NCBI GenBank assembly: GCA_014656175.1
Contig: BNBX01000008.1
Span: forward strand, 37,811-101,810
DNA from: Streptomyces werraensis
Lineage (GTDB): Bacteria > Actinomycetota > Actinomycetes > Streptomycetales > Streptomycetaceae
Length of the DNA stretch: 64,000 bases
Reading direction: 5' to 3'
Each line of letters begins with the position of its first letter. Position 1 is the first letter of the stretch. Shown here piece after piece: positions 49,086-56,891 of this stretch. Under the pieces are notes generated by a model. The model had not been told where the DNA came from. It searched no databases and was given only the letters and a program-made list of their open reading frames with translations. The position numbers and the translations under genes were made by a program.

Positions 49086-50462
49086 ATGACACGCGCCATC
49101 ACCCTGCACGACGTGAGCAAGTCCTACACGCGAGGTGCTCGCGTGGTCGACCGGCTGTCGCTGGCCATCACCCCCGGCGAGTTCCTCGTCCTGCTCGGTC
49201 CGTCCGGCTGCGGCAAGTCCACCGTGCTGCGCATGATCGCGGGCCTGGAGGAGATCGACGAGGGGAGCCTTTTTCTCGACGGCGAGTACGCCAACGACCT
49301 GCCCCCGTCCGAGCGGGACATGGCGATGGTGTTCCAGAACTTCGCCCTGTACCCGAGCATGACCAGCCGGGACAACATCGGCTTCCCCCTCCGCATCGAG
49401 GCCCCAGGCGACGACCCGTCGCCCAAGGTGGACGCCACGGCCCGGATGCTGGGCATCGAGGACCTCCTCGACCGTTTCCCCGCCCAGCTCAGCGGTGGTG
49501 AGCGTCAGCGCGTGGCGATGGGCCGGGCCATCGCCCGCCGCCCCTCCGCCTTCCTGATGGACGAGCCGCTGTCCAACCTCGACGCGAAGCTCCGCAACCA
49601 CGTCCGCGCGGAGATCTCGCAGCTCACGCAGCAGTTGGGGGTCACCACCGTCTACGTCACCCACGACCAGTCGGAGGCGATGTCGCTCGGCGACCGGGTC
49701 GCCGTGCTCCGCGGCGGCGTCCTCCAGCAGGTCGGCACGCCCCGCGCGGTGTATTCGCTCCCCGAGAACGTCTTCGTCGCCGCGTTCATCGGCACCCCGC
49801 GCATCAACCTCCTGCGCGGCCTGGTCCGCGCCCCGTTGGACGGCGCGATGACCGTCAGCCTCGGCAAGCAGTTCCTGCGGCTGCCCGAACCGCTTTCCCT
49901 CGACCACCAGTTGCTCCGGGTGCAGCAGGGCCGCGAGGTCATCGTGGGCCTGCGTTCCGAGGCCGTGCGGATCGCCAAGCCGTCCGCCGCGCGCCCCGGC
50001 GAGGTGCCCCTCACCGGTCTGGTGGAACACCTGGAGTTCCAGGGGCACGAGGTGCTGGTGCACTTCAACACCGGCTCCCGCCCCGCCGTCGTCCCCGAGC
50101 TGGAAGCCCCGCGCCCGGCTCCCGGCCGCCCGGGCGTCCGGCGTCGCCGCCGCGAGGGCGGCACGGTGCTGGAGCGCCTCCGGGAGCGCGCGGGCGCCCT
50201 CCGGGCGAGTCCCGTACGCACGGGCGCCGTGGCCACCCTGGACGGATCCGACCGCCCGGGCCCTGGCGACACGTCGTCCGCGCCCGCCTCCGCCGAACCC
50301 CGCCTCCCCGGCGACCTCATCGTCCGCACCACGCCCGACATCCGCCTCCGGTACGGCATGCAGGTGCCGCTTCTGGTCGACCTCGCCCACCTCTTCGTCT
50401 TCGACCAGCACGGTCAGAGGATCTGCCCCAGCCCGGACCGCCTGCCCGACCTGGAGGAGTGA
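49086..50462 (+). CDS. Orphan sugar-type ABC ATPase (MsiK/UgpC-like)
   Basis: This is a 458-aa ATPase of the carbohydrate-uptake (CUT1) class. Walker A LLGPSGCGKSTVLRMIAG, Q-loop FQNFALYPSMT, signature AQLSGGERQRVAMGRAIAR, Walker B FLMDEPLSNLDAKLR and the H-loop TVYVTHDQSEAM are intact, followed by the regulatory OB domain. It is about 80 residues longer than MsiK because of an Arg/Pro/Ala-rich insertion in the OB domain (about residues 340-405). No permease or binding-protein genes are nearby, so it may energise several distant importers as MsiK does, or a specific one. Confidence 0.9.
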   Translation: MTRAITLHDVSKSYTRGARVVDRLSLAITPGEFLVLLGPSGCGKSTVLRMIAGLEEIDEGSLFLDGEYANDLPPSERDMAMVFQNFALYPSMTSRDNIGFPLRIEAPGDDPSPKVDATARMLGIEDLLDRFPAQLSGGERQRVAMGRAIARRPSAFLMDEPLSNLDAKLRNHVRAEISQLTQQLGVTTVYVTHDQSEAMSLGDRVAVLRGGVLQQVGTPRAVYSLPENVFVAAFIGTPRINLLRGLVRAPLDGAMTVSLGKQFLRLPEPLSLDHQLLRVQQGREVIVGLRSEAVRIAKPSAARPGEVPLTGLVEHLEFQGHEVLVHFNTGSRPAVVPELEAPRPAPGRPGVRRRRREGGTVLERLRERAGALRASPVRTGAVATLDGSDRPGPGDTSSAPASAEPRLPGDLIVRTTPDIRLRYGMQVPLLVDLAHLFVFDQHGQRICPSPDRLPDLEE

Positions 50463-50495
50463 GCGGCGGCACGCGGCCGACCCTCTGGCGCGGAA

Positions 50496-50514
50496 AAACT
50501 AACATCGCTAGTTT
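50496..50514. promoter_or_regulatory. TetR-type operator before the aldehyde dehydrogenase
   Basis: AAACTAACATCGCTAGTTT is an inverted repeat with 8-bp arms (one mismatch) around ATC, 40 bases before the start. It is related to the CTAGCA-N-TGCTAG sites at 6950 and 54824, sharing the ACTA/GCTAGT half-sites, but has a different centre. Confidence 0.6.
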
Positions 50515-50554
50515 AGGTGTCCGCACAGGACGCCCCCGCCCCGGAGGAACCGCG

Positions 50555-51943
50555 ATGAAGGCTTACGACGGCATGTACATCGACGGCGCCTGGCGCCCCG
50601 CCGCCGGCCCCGACGTGATCGAGGTCGTCGGCCCGGTGGACGAGCAGGTGATCGCCACCGTTCCCGCGGGCACCGTGGAGGACGTCGACGCCGCCGTGCG
50701 CGCCGCCCGTGCCGCCCTCCCGGCCTGGGCCGCCACCCCGCCCGCCGAGCGCGCGGCCCGCCTCACCGCGCTGCGGGACCAGCTGCACGCCCGAAGGGAC
50801 GAGATCGCCGCGACGGTCACCGCCGAACTCGGCGCCCCCGAGAAGCTCTCCCAGGCCGTCCACGCCGGCGTGCCGGTCGCCGTCGCCGGCTCGTACGCCG
50901 AGCTGGCCGCGACGTACGACTTCGAGGAGAAGATCGGCAACTCGACCGTGTACCACGAACCGGTCGGCGTGGTCGGCGCGATCACCCCGTGGAACTACCC
51001 GCTGCACCAGATCGTCGCCAAGGCCGCCCCCGCCCTCGCCGCCGGCTGCACGATCGTGGTGAAGCCCGCCGAGAACACCCCGCTGGTCGCCCGGATCTTC
51101 GCCGAGTGCGTGCACGAGGCCGGCGTCCCGGCCGGTGTGTTCAACCTGGTCACCGGTCTCGGACCGGTGGCAGGACAGGCGCTCGCCGAGCACCCGGACA
51201 TCGACCTGCTGTCCTTCACCGGCTCCACTGCTGTCGGCCGCCGGATCGGCGCGATCGCCGCCGGCATGGTGAAACGGGTCGCCCTGGAACTCGGCGGCAA
51301 GTCCGCCAACGTCATCCTGCCCAGCGCCGATCTCGCCCGCGCCGTGAACGTCGGCGTCGCCAACGTGATGTCCAACTCCGGCCAGACGTGCAGCGCGTGG
51401 ACCCGCATGCTGGTCCACCGCGACCGGTACGACGAGGCGGTGGAGCTGGCCGCGGCCGCCGCCGCCAAGTACGCCGACCGCATCGGCCCGCTCGTCAGCG
51501 CCCGGCAGCGGGACCGCGTGCGCGGCTACATCGAGAAGGGCGTCGCCGAGGGCGCCCGCCTGGTAGCGGGCGGCCCCGAGGCCCCGCGCCCGCAGGGCTG
51601 GTACGTCAGCCCCACCGTCCTCGCCGACGTCACCCCGGACATGACCGTCGCCCAGGAGGAGATCTTCGGCCCCGTGCTGTGCGTACTGCGCTACGAGGAC
51701 GAGGAGGACGCCCTGCGCGTCGCCAACGGCACCGTCTACGGCCTGGCCGGAGCCGTCTGGGCCGGTGACGAGGCGGAGGCCGTCGCCTTCGCCCGCCGCA
51801 TGGACACCGGCCAGGTCGACATCAACGGCGGCCGGTTCAACCCGCTGGCCCCGTTCGGCGGTTACAAGCAGTCGGGCGTGGGCCGCGAACTCGGCGTCCA
51901 CGGCCTGACCGAGTACCTGCAGACCAAGTCCCTCCAGTTCTAG
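50555..51943 (+). CDS. NAD(P)-dependent aldehyde dehydrogenase
   Basis: This is a 462-aa ALDH superfamily enzyme that oxidises an aldehyde to the acid. ITPWNYPLHQIVAKAAPALAAG, the catalytic Glu in VALELGGKSANVIL, the catalytic Cys in SNSGQTCSAWTRM, EEIFGPVLCV and GGRFNPLAPFGGYKQSGVGRE are all as expected. I chose the ATG at 50555 with a CGGAGGAAC site. An alcohol dehydrogenase follows after 16 bases, so the pair likely oxidises an alcohol through the aldehyde to a carboxylate. Control by the palindrome at 50496-50514 is likely. Confidence 0.94.
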   Translation: MKAYDGMYIDGAWRPAAGPDVIEVVGPVDEQVIATVPAGTVEDVDAAVRAARAALPAWAATPPAERAARLTALRDQLHARRDEIAATVTAELGAPEKLSQAVHAGVPVAVAGSYAELAATYDFEEKIGNSTVYHEPVGVVGAITPWNYPLHQIVAKAAPALAAGCTIVVKPAENTPLVARIFAECVHEAGVPAGVFNLVTGLGPVAGQALAEHPDIDLLSFTGSTAVGRRIGAIAAGMVKRVALELGGKSANVILPSADLARAVNVGVANVMSNSGQTCSAWTRMLVHRDRYDEAVELAAAAAAKYADRIGPLVSARQRDRVRGYIEKGVAEGARLVAGGPEAPRPQGWYVSPTVLADVTPDMTVAQEEIFGPVLCVLRYEDEEDALRVANGTVYGLAGAVWAGDEAEAVAFARRMDTGQVDINGGRFNPLAPFGGYKQSGVGRELGVHGLTEYLQTKSLQF

Positions 51944-51959
51944 GGAAGCCGAGACCCTC

Positions 51960-53045
51960 ATGTCCGTACGAGCCGCCGTTCTGCCCGCCGTCGGCGCCCC
52001 GCTGGAGATCACCGGCGTCGACCTGCCCGACCCCGGACCCGGTGAGGTGCGTGTCCGCCTCGCCGCCGCCGGGGTGTGCCACTCCGACCTGTCCCTGTCC
52101 GACGGCACCATGCGCGTGCCCGTCCCGGCGATCCTCGGCCACGAGGGCGCCGGCACCGTCGTCGCCGTCGGCGAGGACGTCACCCATGTCGCACCCGGCG
52201 ACGGCGTCGTCCTCAACTGGGCGCCCTCCTGCGGAGCCTGCCCCGCCTGCGGGCGCGGCGAGGTGTGGCTGTGCGCGCACGCCCTGGACGGGGCCGCCCG
52301 CGTGCACGCCCGCCGCGCCGACGACGGCACCGGCCTGCACCCGGGCCTGAACGTGGCAGCGTTCGCCGAGGAGACCGTGGTGCCCGGCGCCTGCGTGCTG
52401 CCCGCCCCGGACGGCGTCCCCCTCACCGACGCCGCCCTGCTGGGCTGCGCCGTCCTCACCGGCTACGGCGCGGTCCACCACTCCGCCCGCGTCCGCGAGG
52501 GCGAGACCGTCGCGGTGTTCGGCGTCGGGGGAGTGGGCCTCGCCGCGCTCCGGTCGGCCCGGATCGCGGGCGCCGCAACGATCGTCGCCGTGGACGTCTC
52601 CCCCGAGAAGGAGGAACTGGCCCGCGCGGCCGGCGCCACCGAGTACGTCGTCGCCTCCGACACCACCGCCCGCCAGATCCGCGCCCTCACCGGGAAGCAG
52701 GGCGTGGACGTGGCGGTGGAGTGCGTCGGCCGGGCGAGCACCATCCGCACCGCCTGGGAGTCCACCCGGCGCGGCGGACGCACCACGGTCGTCGGCATCG
52801 GCGGCAAGGAGGAGAAGGTCTCCTTCAACGCCCTGGAGATCTTCCACTGGGGCCGCACCCTCGCCGGCTGCGTCTACGGCAACTCCGACCCCGCCCGCGA
52901 CCTGCCGGTCCTCGCCGGGCACATCCGCTCCGGCGCCTTCGACCTGGGCGCCCTGGTCACCGAGCGGATCACCCTGGACGGCATCCCGGCCGCCTTCGAC
53001 ACCATGGTCGCCGGCAAGGGAGGCCGCGCCCTGGTCGTCTTCTGA
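51960..53045 (+). CDS. Zinc-dependent alcohol dehydrogenase (MDR family)
   Basis: This is a 361-aa medium-chain dehydrogenase of the class III-like group. Catalytic zinc ligands are in GVCHSDLSLSDG and GHEGAGTVVAVGEDV. Structural zinc cysteines lie in SCGACPACGRGEVWLC. The nucleotide fold is VAVFGVGGVGLAALRSARIAGA with acidic VDVSPEK, implying NAD. GCAVLTGYGAVHHSARV matches the family. It forms an operon with the upstream aldehyde dehydrogenase. It is the second step partner in alcohol or aldehyde-thiol oxidation; substrate unknown. Confidence 0.93.
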   Translation: MSVRAAVLPAVGAPLEITGVDLPDPGPGEVRVRLAAAGVCHSDLSLSDGTMRVPVPAILGHEGAGTVVAVGEDVTHVAPGDGVVLNWAPSCGACPACGRGEVWLCAHALDGAARVHARRADDGTGLHPGLNVAAFAEETVVPGACVLPAPDGVPLTDAALLGCAVLTGYGAVHHSARVREGETVAVFGVGGVGLAALRSARIAGAATIVAVDVSPEKEELARAAGATEYVVASDTTARQIRALTGKQGVDVAVECVGRASTIRTAWESTRRGGRTTVVGIGGKEEKVSFNALEIFHWGRTLAGCVYGNSDPARDLPVLAGHIRSGAFDLGALVTERITLDGIPAAFDTMVAGKGGRALVVF

Positions 53046-53065
53046 GCCACGCCGGTGCGGACGCG

Positions 53066-53100
53066 CCCCAGGGGCGCGGGGAACCGCGCGAGCAACCCCC
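53066..53100 (+). repeat. Dispersed GGGGCGCGGGGAACCG repeat, intergenic copy
   Basis: CCCCAGGGGCGCGGGGAACC, continuing CGCGCGAGCAACCCCC, lies between the alcohol dehydrogenase and ArsR genes. It matches the copies at 24405-24432 (minus) and 54005-54040. Confidence 0.75.
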
Positions 53101-53178
53101 GGGGCGCCGCACCCGCCGTCGGGTCGCGGACGGGCGGGCATGCCGGGCGCACGTCCTGGACCGGCCGGCGCCGGCGTC

Positions 53179-53901
53179 TCAGCGCAGCGCCGCCGTGTCG
53201 ATGCCCAGGAGGTCGGTGAGCGCCCGCTCCCCGGGACCGGTCACCTTCACGGCCCGGCCCGAGCCGATCCGTACGCACCAGCCCTGGTCCAGGAGGTGAC
53301 GGCACAGGGCCGCACCCGCCGCTCCCGCCAGGTGCGGGCGGCGTTCCGTCCAGTCCAGGCAGGCGCGGGCGAGCGGACGCCGGCCCCGCCGGTCGAGGTC
53401 CGCGCCGAGCGCGCCGAACCAGTCCAGCCCCGCTTCGGTGAGAGCGAACCCGGTGTCCTGGAGCAGGAGTCCGCGCGCGGTGAGGGCGTCGGTGACGGCG
53501 ATCCCGAGCCGTCCCGCGAGATGGTCGTAGCAGGTGCGGCCGCGTGCCATCGCGGAGTCCGCGCCCGACTGCCGCAGCCCGCGCGGCCTTTCGGCGGCGT
53601 CGGGGGCGATGTGCGCCGTGAGGTCCTCCACGAGCTGGGCGACCCGGGCGTCCGCCAGCCGCACGTACCGGTGCCGGCCCTGCCGCTCCTCGCTCAGCAG
53701 TCCGCCGCCGACCAGCTTGCCCAGGTGCTCGCTGAGCGTGGACGCGGCGACCCCGCAGTGCCGTGCCAGCTCACCCGCCGTCCAGGCCCGCCCGTCCAGC
53801 AGCGCGAGCAGGCACGCGGCCCGCGTCTCGTCCGCGGCCAGTGCGGCGAGGCGTGCGAGGGCGCCGGCCCTGGGGTCCTTGGAGGTCATGCTGCCCAGCA
53901 T
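53179..53901 (-). CDS. ArsR-type winged-helix regulator
   Basis: This is a 240-aa regulator. The ArsR-like winged helix occupies residues 12-95 (LARLAALAADETRAACLLAL, LDGRAWTAGELARHCGVAAS, TLSEHLGKLVGGGLLSEERQ, GRHRYVRLADARVAQLVEDL). A C-terminal domain of about 130 residues follows (RGRTCYDHLAGRLGIAVTDAL, DWTERRPHLAGAAGAALC) that is found in a subset of actinobacterial ArsR proteins. Metal-binding cysteines of classic ArsR are absent. The ATG at 53901 or the one at 53889 may be the start. Target unknown. Confidence 0.88.
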   Translation of the reverse strand: MLGSMTSKDPRAGALARLAALAADETRAACLLALLDGRAWTAGELARHCGVAASTLSEHLGKLVGGGLLSEERQGRHRYVRLADARVAQLVEDLTAHIAPDAAERPRGLRQSGADSAMARGRTCYDHLAGRLGIAVTDALTARGLLLQDTGFALTEAGLDWFGALGADLDRRGRRPLARACLDWTERRPHLAGAAGAALCRHLLDQGWCVRIGSGRAVKVTGPGERALTDLLGIDTAALR

Positions 53902-54004
53902 GCGGCAGGAACGGTTCGGCGGGTGCCGAACCGTGCGGGAGGGCGGACGGTGGCGTCCTCGGGTTCAGGGCCGGCGCCGGTCCGCGAGCGGGGCGTCGGG
54001 GTCA

Positions 54005-54040
54005 CCCCCAGGGGCGCGGGGAACTGCGCGAGCAACTCCC
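54005..54040 (+). repeat. Dispersed GGGGCGCGGGGAACTG repeat, second intergenic copy
   Basis: CCCCCAGGGGCGCGGGGAAC, continuing TGCGCGAGCAACTCCC, lies between the ArsR and TetR genes. It is nearly identical to the copy at 53066-53100, about 0.9 kb away; the pair flanks the ArsR gene in direct orientation. Confidence 0.75.
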
Positions 54041-54156
54041 ACTGGGCCACCGGGCCGCACTGTGGACGAAAGCGCGGGACTCACGGTGCCGGTCGTGCCC
54101 CGCACGGCACGGTGGGTGACGCGCCCGCCGTGCCTCGCGTGCGGCGCCGTTCGCCG

Positions 54157-54798
54157 TCAGGCGTGCTGCCGTACCTGCTCGTACTGCAGGGCGAGTCCGT
54201 CCAGCAGGGCGGTGAGGCCCGTCTCGAAGGCCCGGTCGTCGATCTTCTCCTGCTGTTCCGCGAGGAGATGCGCCTGGCCGAGGTGCGGGTAGTCCGCGGG
54301 GTCGTAGGCGCTCGCGTCGCCCACGAAGCCGCCGGCGAACGAGCCGAGCGCCGAGCCCATGATGAAGTACCGCATCAGCGCGCCGATGGACGTGGCCTGC
54401 GCGGGCGGCCAGCCCGCCTCGACCATCGCCCCGTAGGCCGCGTCGGCCAGCCGCAGCGCCGCCGGGCGGCGGCCGGGGCCCCGGGCCAGCACCGGGACGA
54501 TGTTGGGGTGGTCACGCAGCGCGTCGCGGTAGGACACGGCCCAGTCGTGCAGCGCCGTCCGCCAGTCCCGGCCGTCCTCGAACATCGACAGGTCGACCTG
54601 AGCGCTCACCGAGTCCGCCACCGCCTCCAGGATCTCGTCCTTGGTGCGGAAGTGGTTGTAGAGCGACGGCCCGCTCACTCCCAGCTCGGCGGCGAGGCGA
54701 CGGGTGGAGACCGCCGTCAGCCCCTCCGCGTCCACCAGCGCACGCGCCGTCTCCACGATCCGGTCGGTGCTGAGCAAGGGCTTGCGCGGTCGGGCCAT
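54157..54798 (-). CDS. TetR-family regulator of acyl-CoA metabolism (predicted)
   Basis: This is a 213-aa regulator. The helix-turn-helix is at about 12-57 (STDRIVETARALVDAEGLTA, VSTRRLAAELGVSGPSLYNHFRT). The C-terminal domain (ALRDHPNIVPVLARGPGRRP, LMRYFIMGSALGSFAGGF) is of the TetR_C type. The start is ATG 54798: a TACTAT -10 ends 7 bases before it, a leaderless arrangement, rather than the ATG at 54807. It is divergent from an acyl-CoA dehydrogenase with a palindrome between, and the same palindrome lies before gcdH 48 kb away. It is thus the best candidate for the regulator of both. Confidence 0.9.
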   Translation of the reverse strand: MARPRKPLLSTDRIVETARALVDAEGLTAVSTRRLAAELGVSGPSLYNHFRTKDEILEAVADSVSAQVDLSMFEDGRDWRTALHDWAVSYRDALRDHPNIVPVLARGPGRRPAALRLADAAYGAMVEAGWPPAQATSIGALMRYFIMGSALGSFAGGFVGDASAYDPADYPHLGQAHLLAEQQEKIDDRAFETGLTALLDGLALQYEQVRQHA

Positions 54799-54823
54799 GG
54801 CGCACATAGTAGGGCTGCGGTTC

Positions 54824-54844
54824 TAAACTAGCAGTGCTAATTTA
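54824..54844. promoter_or_regulatory. TetR operator between TetR and acyl-CoA dehydrogenase genes
   Basis: A 21-bp near-palindrome: TAAA-C-TAGCA-G-TGCTA-A-TTTA, with a single mismatched pair. It contains ACTAGCAGTGCTA, identical to the gcdH site at 6951-6963. It lies 26 bases before the TetR start and 47 before the dehydrogenase. Confidence 0.82.
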
Positions 54845-54891
54845 CTCGTACACGATCACGCGCGTCTCACATTCACATGGGGTGACTCGGG

Positions 54892-56043
54892 ATGGACCTG
54901 GAGCTGAGTGACGAGCAGGAGGCGGTTCGCCGGCTCGCCCGGGACTTCGTACGGCGCGAGGTCACGCCGCACGCCGCCGCCTGGGACCGCGCGGAGGAGG
55001 TCGACCGGGGCATCGTGAAGAAGCTCGGCGAGGTCGGCTTCCTCGGGCTGACCATCGACGAGGCATACGGCGGGTCCGGCGGCGACCACCTCGCGTACTG
55101 CCTGGTCACCGAGGAGCTGGGACGCGGGGACTCCTCCGTGCGCGGGATCGTCTCCGTCTCCCTCGGGCTGGTCGCCAAGACGATCGCCGCGTGGGGGACC
55201 GAGGAGCAGAAGCGGACCTGGCTGCCCGGGCTGACCTCCGGTGAGCACGTCGGCTGCTTCGGGCTCACCGAGCCGGGCACCGGCTCCGACGCGGGCAGCC
55301 TCGCCACGCGGGCGGTGCGGGACGGCGACGAGTACGTCATCGACGGCTCGAAGATGTTCATCACGAACGGGACGTGGGCGGACGTGGTGCTGCTGTTCGC
55401 GCGCTCCACGGACGCGCCGGGTCACAAGGGGGTTTCGGCGTTCCTGGTGCCGACCGACACGCCTGGGCTGACCCGCCGTGCCGTACACGGCAAGCTGGGG
55501 CTGCGGGGCCAGGCCACGGCCGAGTTGGTGTTCGACGGGGTGCGGGTGCCCGCGTCCGCGATGCTCGGAGAGGAGGGGAAGGGATTCTCCGTCGCCATGT
55601 CCGCCCTGGCGAAGGGGCGGATGTCGGTCGCGGCGGGCTGCGTCGGGATCGCCCAGGCCGCGCTGGACGCGGCGGTGGCCTACGCGGGGGAGCGGGAGCA
55701 GTTCGGCAAGCCGATCGCGGGGCACCAGCTGGTCCAGGAGCTGATCAGCGACATCGCCGTCGACGTGGACGCGGCCCGGCTGCTCACGTGGCGGGTCGCC
55801 GATCTGATCGACCGGGGGAAGCCGTTCGCCGTGGAGTCGTCCAAGGCGAAGCTGTTCGCCTCGGAGGCGGCGGTGCGGGCCGCGAACAACGCCCTTCAGG
55901 TGTTCGGCGGGTACGGCTACATCGACGAGTACCCGGCGGGGAAGCTGCTGCGGGACGCCCGGGTGATGACGCTGTACGAGGGGACGAGTCAGATACAGAA
56001 GCTGGTCATCGGGCGGGCGTTGACGGGGGTTTCGGCCTTCTGA
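54892..56043 (+). CDS. Acyl-CoA dehydrogenase (short/branched-chain type)
   Basis: This is a 383-aa flavoenzyme that introduces an alpha,beta double bond into an acyl-CoA. LSDEQEAVRRLARDFVRREV, GCFGLTEPGTGSDAGSL, FITNGTWADVVLLFAR, KLGLRGQATAELVFDGVRVP and EREQFGKPIAGHQLVQE are typical. The catalytic Glu lies in VMTLYEGTSQIQKLVIGRALTG, the position used by short-chain and butyryl-type enzymes. Chain-length preference cannot be read with certainty. The TetR regulator lies divergently. No hydratase or thiolase is adjacent. Confidence 0.93.
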   Translation: MDLELSDEQEAVRRLARDFVRREVTPHAAAWDRAEEVDRGIVKKLGEVGFLGLTIDEAYGGSGGDHLAYCLVTEELGRGDSSVRGIVSVSLGLVAKTIAAWGTEEQKRTWLPGLTSGEHVGCFGLTEPGTGSDAGSLATRAVRDGDEYVIDGSKMFITNGTWADVVLLFARSTDAPGHKGVSAFLVPTDTPGLTRRAVHGKLGLRGQATAELVFDGVRVPASAMLGEEGKGFSVAMSALAKGRMSVAAGCVGIAQAALDAAVAYAGEREQFGKPIAGHQLVQELISDIAVDVDAARLLTWRVADLIDRGKPFAVESSKAKLFASEAAVRAANNALQVFGGYGYIDEYPAGKLLRDARVMTLYEGTSQIQKLVIGRALTGVSAF

Positions 56044-56079
56044 GGACCGGGCCGGCGAACTGAGTACGGCGTGAGTATC

Positions 56080-56111
56080 TCGGCGGATGTGGCCGCGGCC
56101 ACATCCGCCGA
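56080..56111. repeat. 32-bp perfect palindrome
   Basis: Positions 56080-56111 are fully self-complementary with no loop (centre GGCCGCGGCC, arms GCGGATGT/ACATCCGC). It lies 36 bases after the dehydrogenase stop and 11 bases before the next start. In RNA it would form a hairpin with a stem of about 14 bp; it could be a terminator, or an operator for the small membrane protein gene. Confidence 0.8.
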
Positions 56112-56122
56112 TCCTGTTCCGC

Positions 56123-56410
56123 ATGAGCGAGACACCGGTCAAGCAGCAGAGCACGGCGGCCTTCTACGGTCAGGCCGTGGCGTCCTTCGCGCTGGCCCTC
56201 GGGGCCACCGCCGTCGGCATCTACAACCTGGAGACGGACGCGTGGGTCCGCGGCTTCCTGAGCATCGCGGTTCTCTACCTGGTCACGTCGGCCTTCACCC
56301 TGGCCAAAGTCATCCGTGACCGGCAGGAGGCGGGACAGATCGTGAACCGGGTCGACCAGGCCCGCCTGGAGAAGATGCTGGCCGACTACGACCCGCTGCA
56401 GAAGCTGTGA
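56123..56410 (+). CDS. YiaA/YiaB-type small membrane protein
   Basis: This is a 95-aa protein with two transmembrane helices (FYGQAVASFALALGATAVGIYNL and WVRGFLSIAVLYLVTSAFTLAKVI) separated by a short DAW loop, matching the YiaA/YiaB two-helix domain, followed by an amphipathic tail (RDRQEAGQIVNRVDQARLEK). Function unknown. The ATG at 56123 (MSETPVKQQS) lies right after the 32-bp palindrome. Direct repeats TGAGTA at 56061 and 56071 lie further upstream and may be promoter elements. Confidence 0.87.
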   Translation: MSETPVKQQSTAAFYGQAVASFALALGATAVGIYNLETDAWVRGFLSIAVLYLVTSAFTLAKVIRDRQEAGQIVNRVDQARLEKMLADYDPLQKL

Positions 56411-56418
56411 GGGTGTGA

Positions 56419-56466
56419 GTGCGGGTGCGGGTGCGGGTGCGGGTGCGGGTGTGCGTGCGGGTGCGC
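56419..56466 (+). repeat. GTGCGG hexamer tandem repeat
   Basis: About eight units of GTGCGG, five perfect then degenerate (GTGTGC, GTGCGC). The same unit occurs in the citrate transporter loop near 46681-46705. It is likely to vary in copy number by slippage. Confidence 0.85.
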
Positions 56467-56832
56467 CTGCGGCGGGTGGGTGGAGCGGGGGCGGGGCAGG
56501 GGTGGACGTCCTCGGTCCGGCGCGAGAGCGCTTCTCGAGAAGCCTGGGGCGACGGACGCGCCGGCCGCTGCGGGCGCCCACCCCTGCCCCGCCCCCTCCC
56601 GGCCGCGGGCGGCAACACCGACGCGGGGGTGCGGGCACACGCCCCGCCACCCTCGGACGGGCTGCCGGGCTGCCGGGCGGCGGGCGCCCGCCCCGCCGCC
56701 CGCGGGCATTCGTGCCGCCCAGGGCGCACGGGTGGGCGCGGCGGCACCTCGTCGGCGCCGAGTTGCGCGGACTCCCCCCGGCCCGCACCGACGCCGTGCG
56801 TAGTCCACCTCGAAAACGCCCCCAGGGCACGC

Positions 56833-56846
56833 TAAGCGCTCGCTCA
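56833..56846. promoter_or_regulatory. TAAGC-N4-GCTCA operator before a TetR gene
   Basis: TAAGCGCTCGCTCA lies 46 bases before the TetR start. It matches 10 of 14 bases of TAAGCAACTGCTTA at 58040-58053, before the MaoC gene that lies tail-to-tail with this TetR gene. Shared regulation is inferred. Confidence 0.65.
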
Positions 56847-56891
56847 CCCTTGCCGGTAGGATGGCGACCCTGTCAGCGAATGGGGTGAGCG

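Larger units (their letters stand above)
56411..56891. other. Low-complexity intergenic region
   Basis: About 480 bases with no convincing gene. It begins with a GTGCGG hexamer array, contains a GCTTCTCGAGAAGC perfect palindrome at 56530-56543, and ends with the TetR promoter and operator. A GGTAGGAT near 56855 is a likely -10 for the TetR gene. Confidence 0.55.

Noticed and set aside
53066..54040. Insertion sequence or composite transposon around the ArsR gene
   Set aside because: The flanking repeats are a short intergenic element found elsewhere; there is no transposase or terminal inverted repeat.
56419..56466. CRISPR-like array
   Set aside because: The unit is only six bases with no spacers, so it is a simple tandem repeat.
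56412..56835. Overlapping open frames in the hexamer-repeat region
   Set aside because: They arise from GC-rich simple repeats and carry no family motif or ribosome site.
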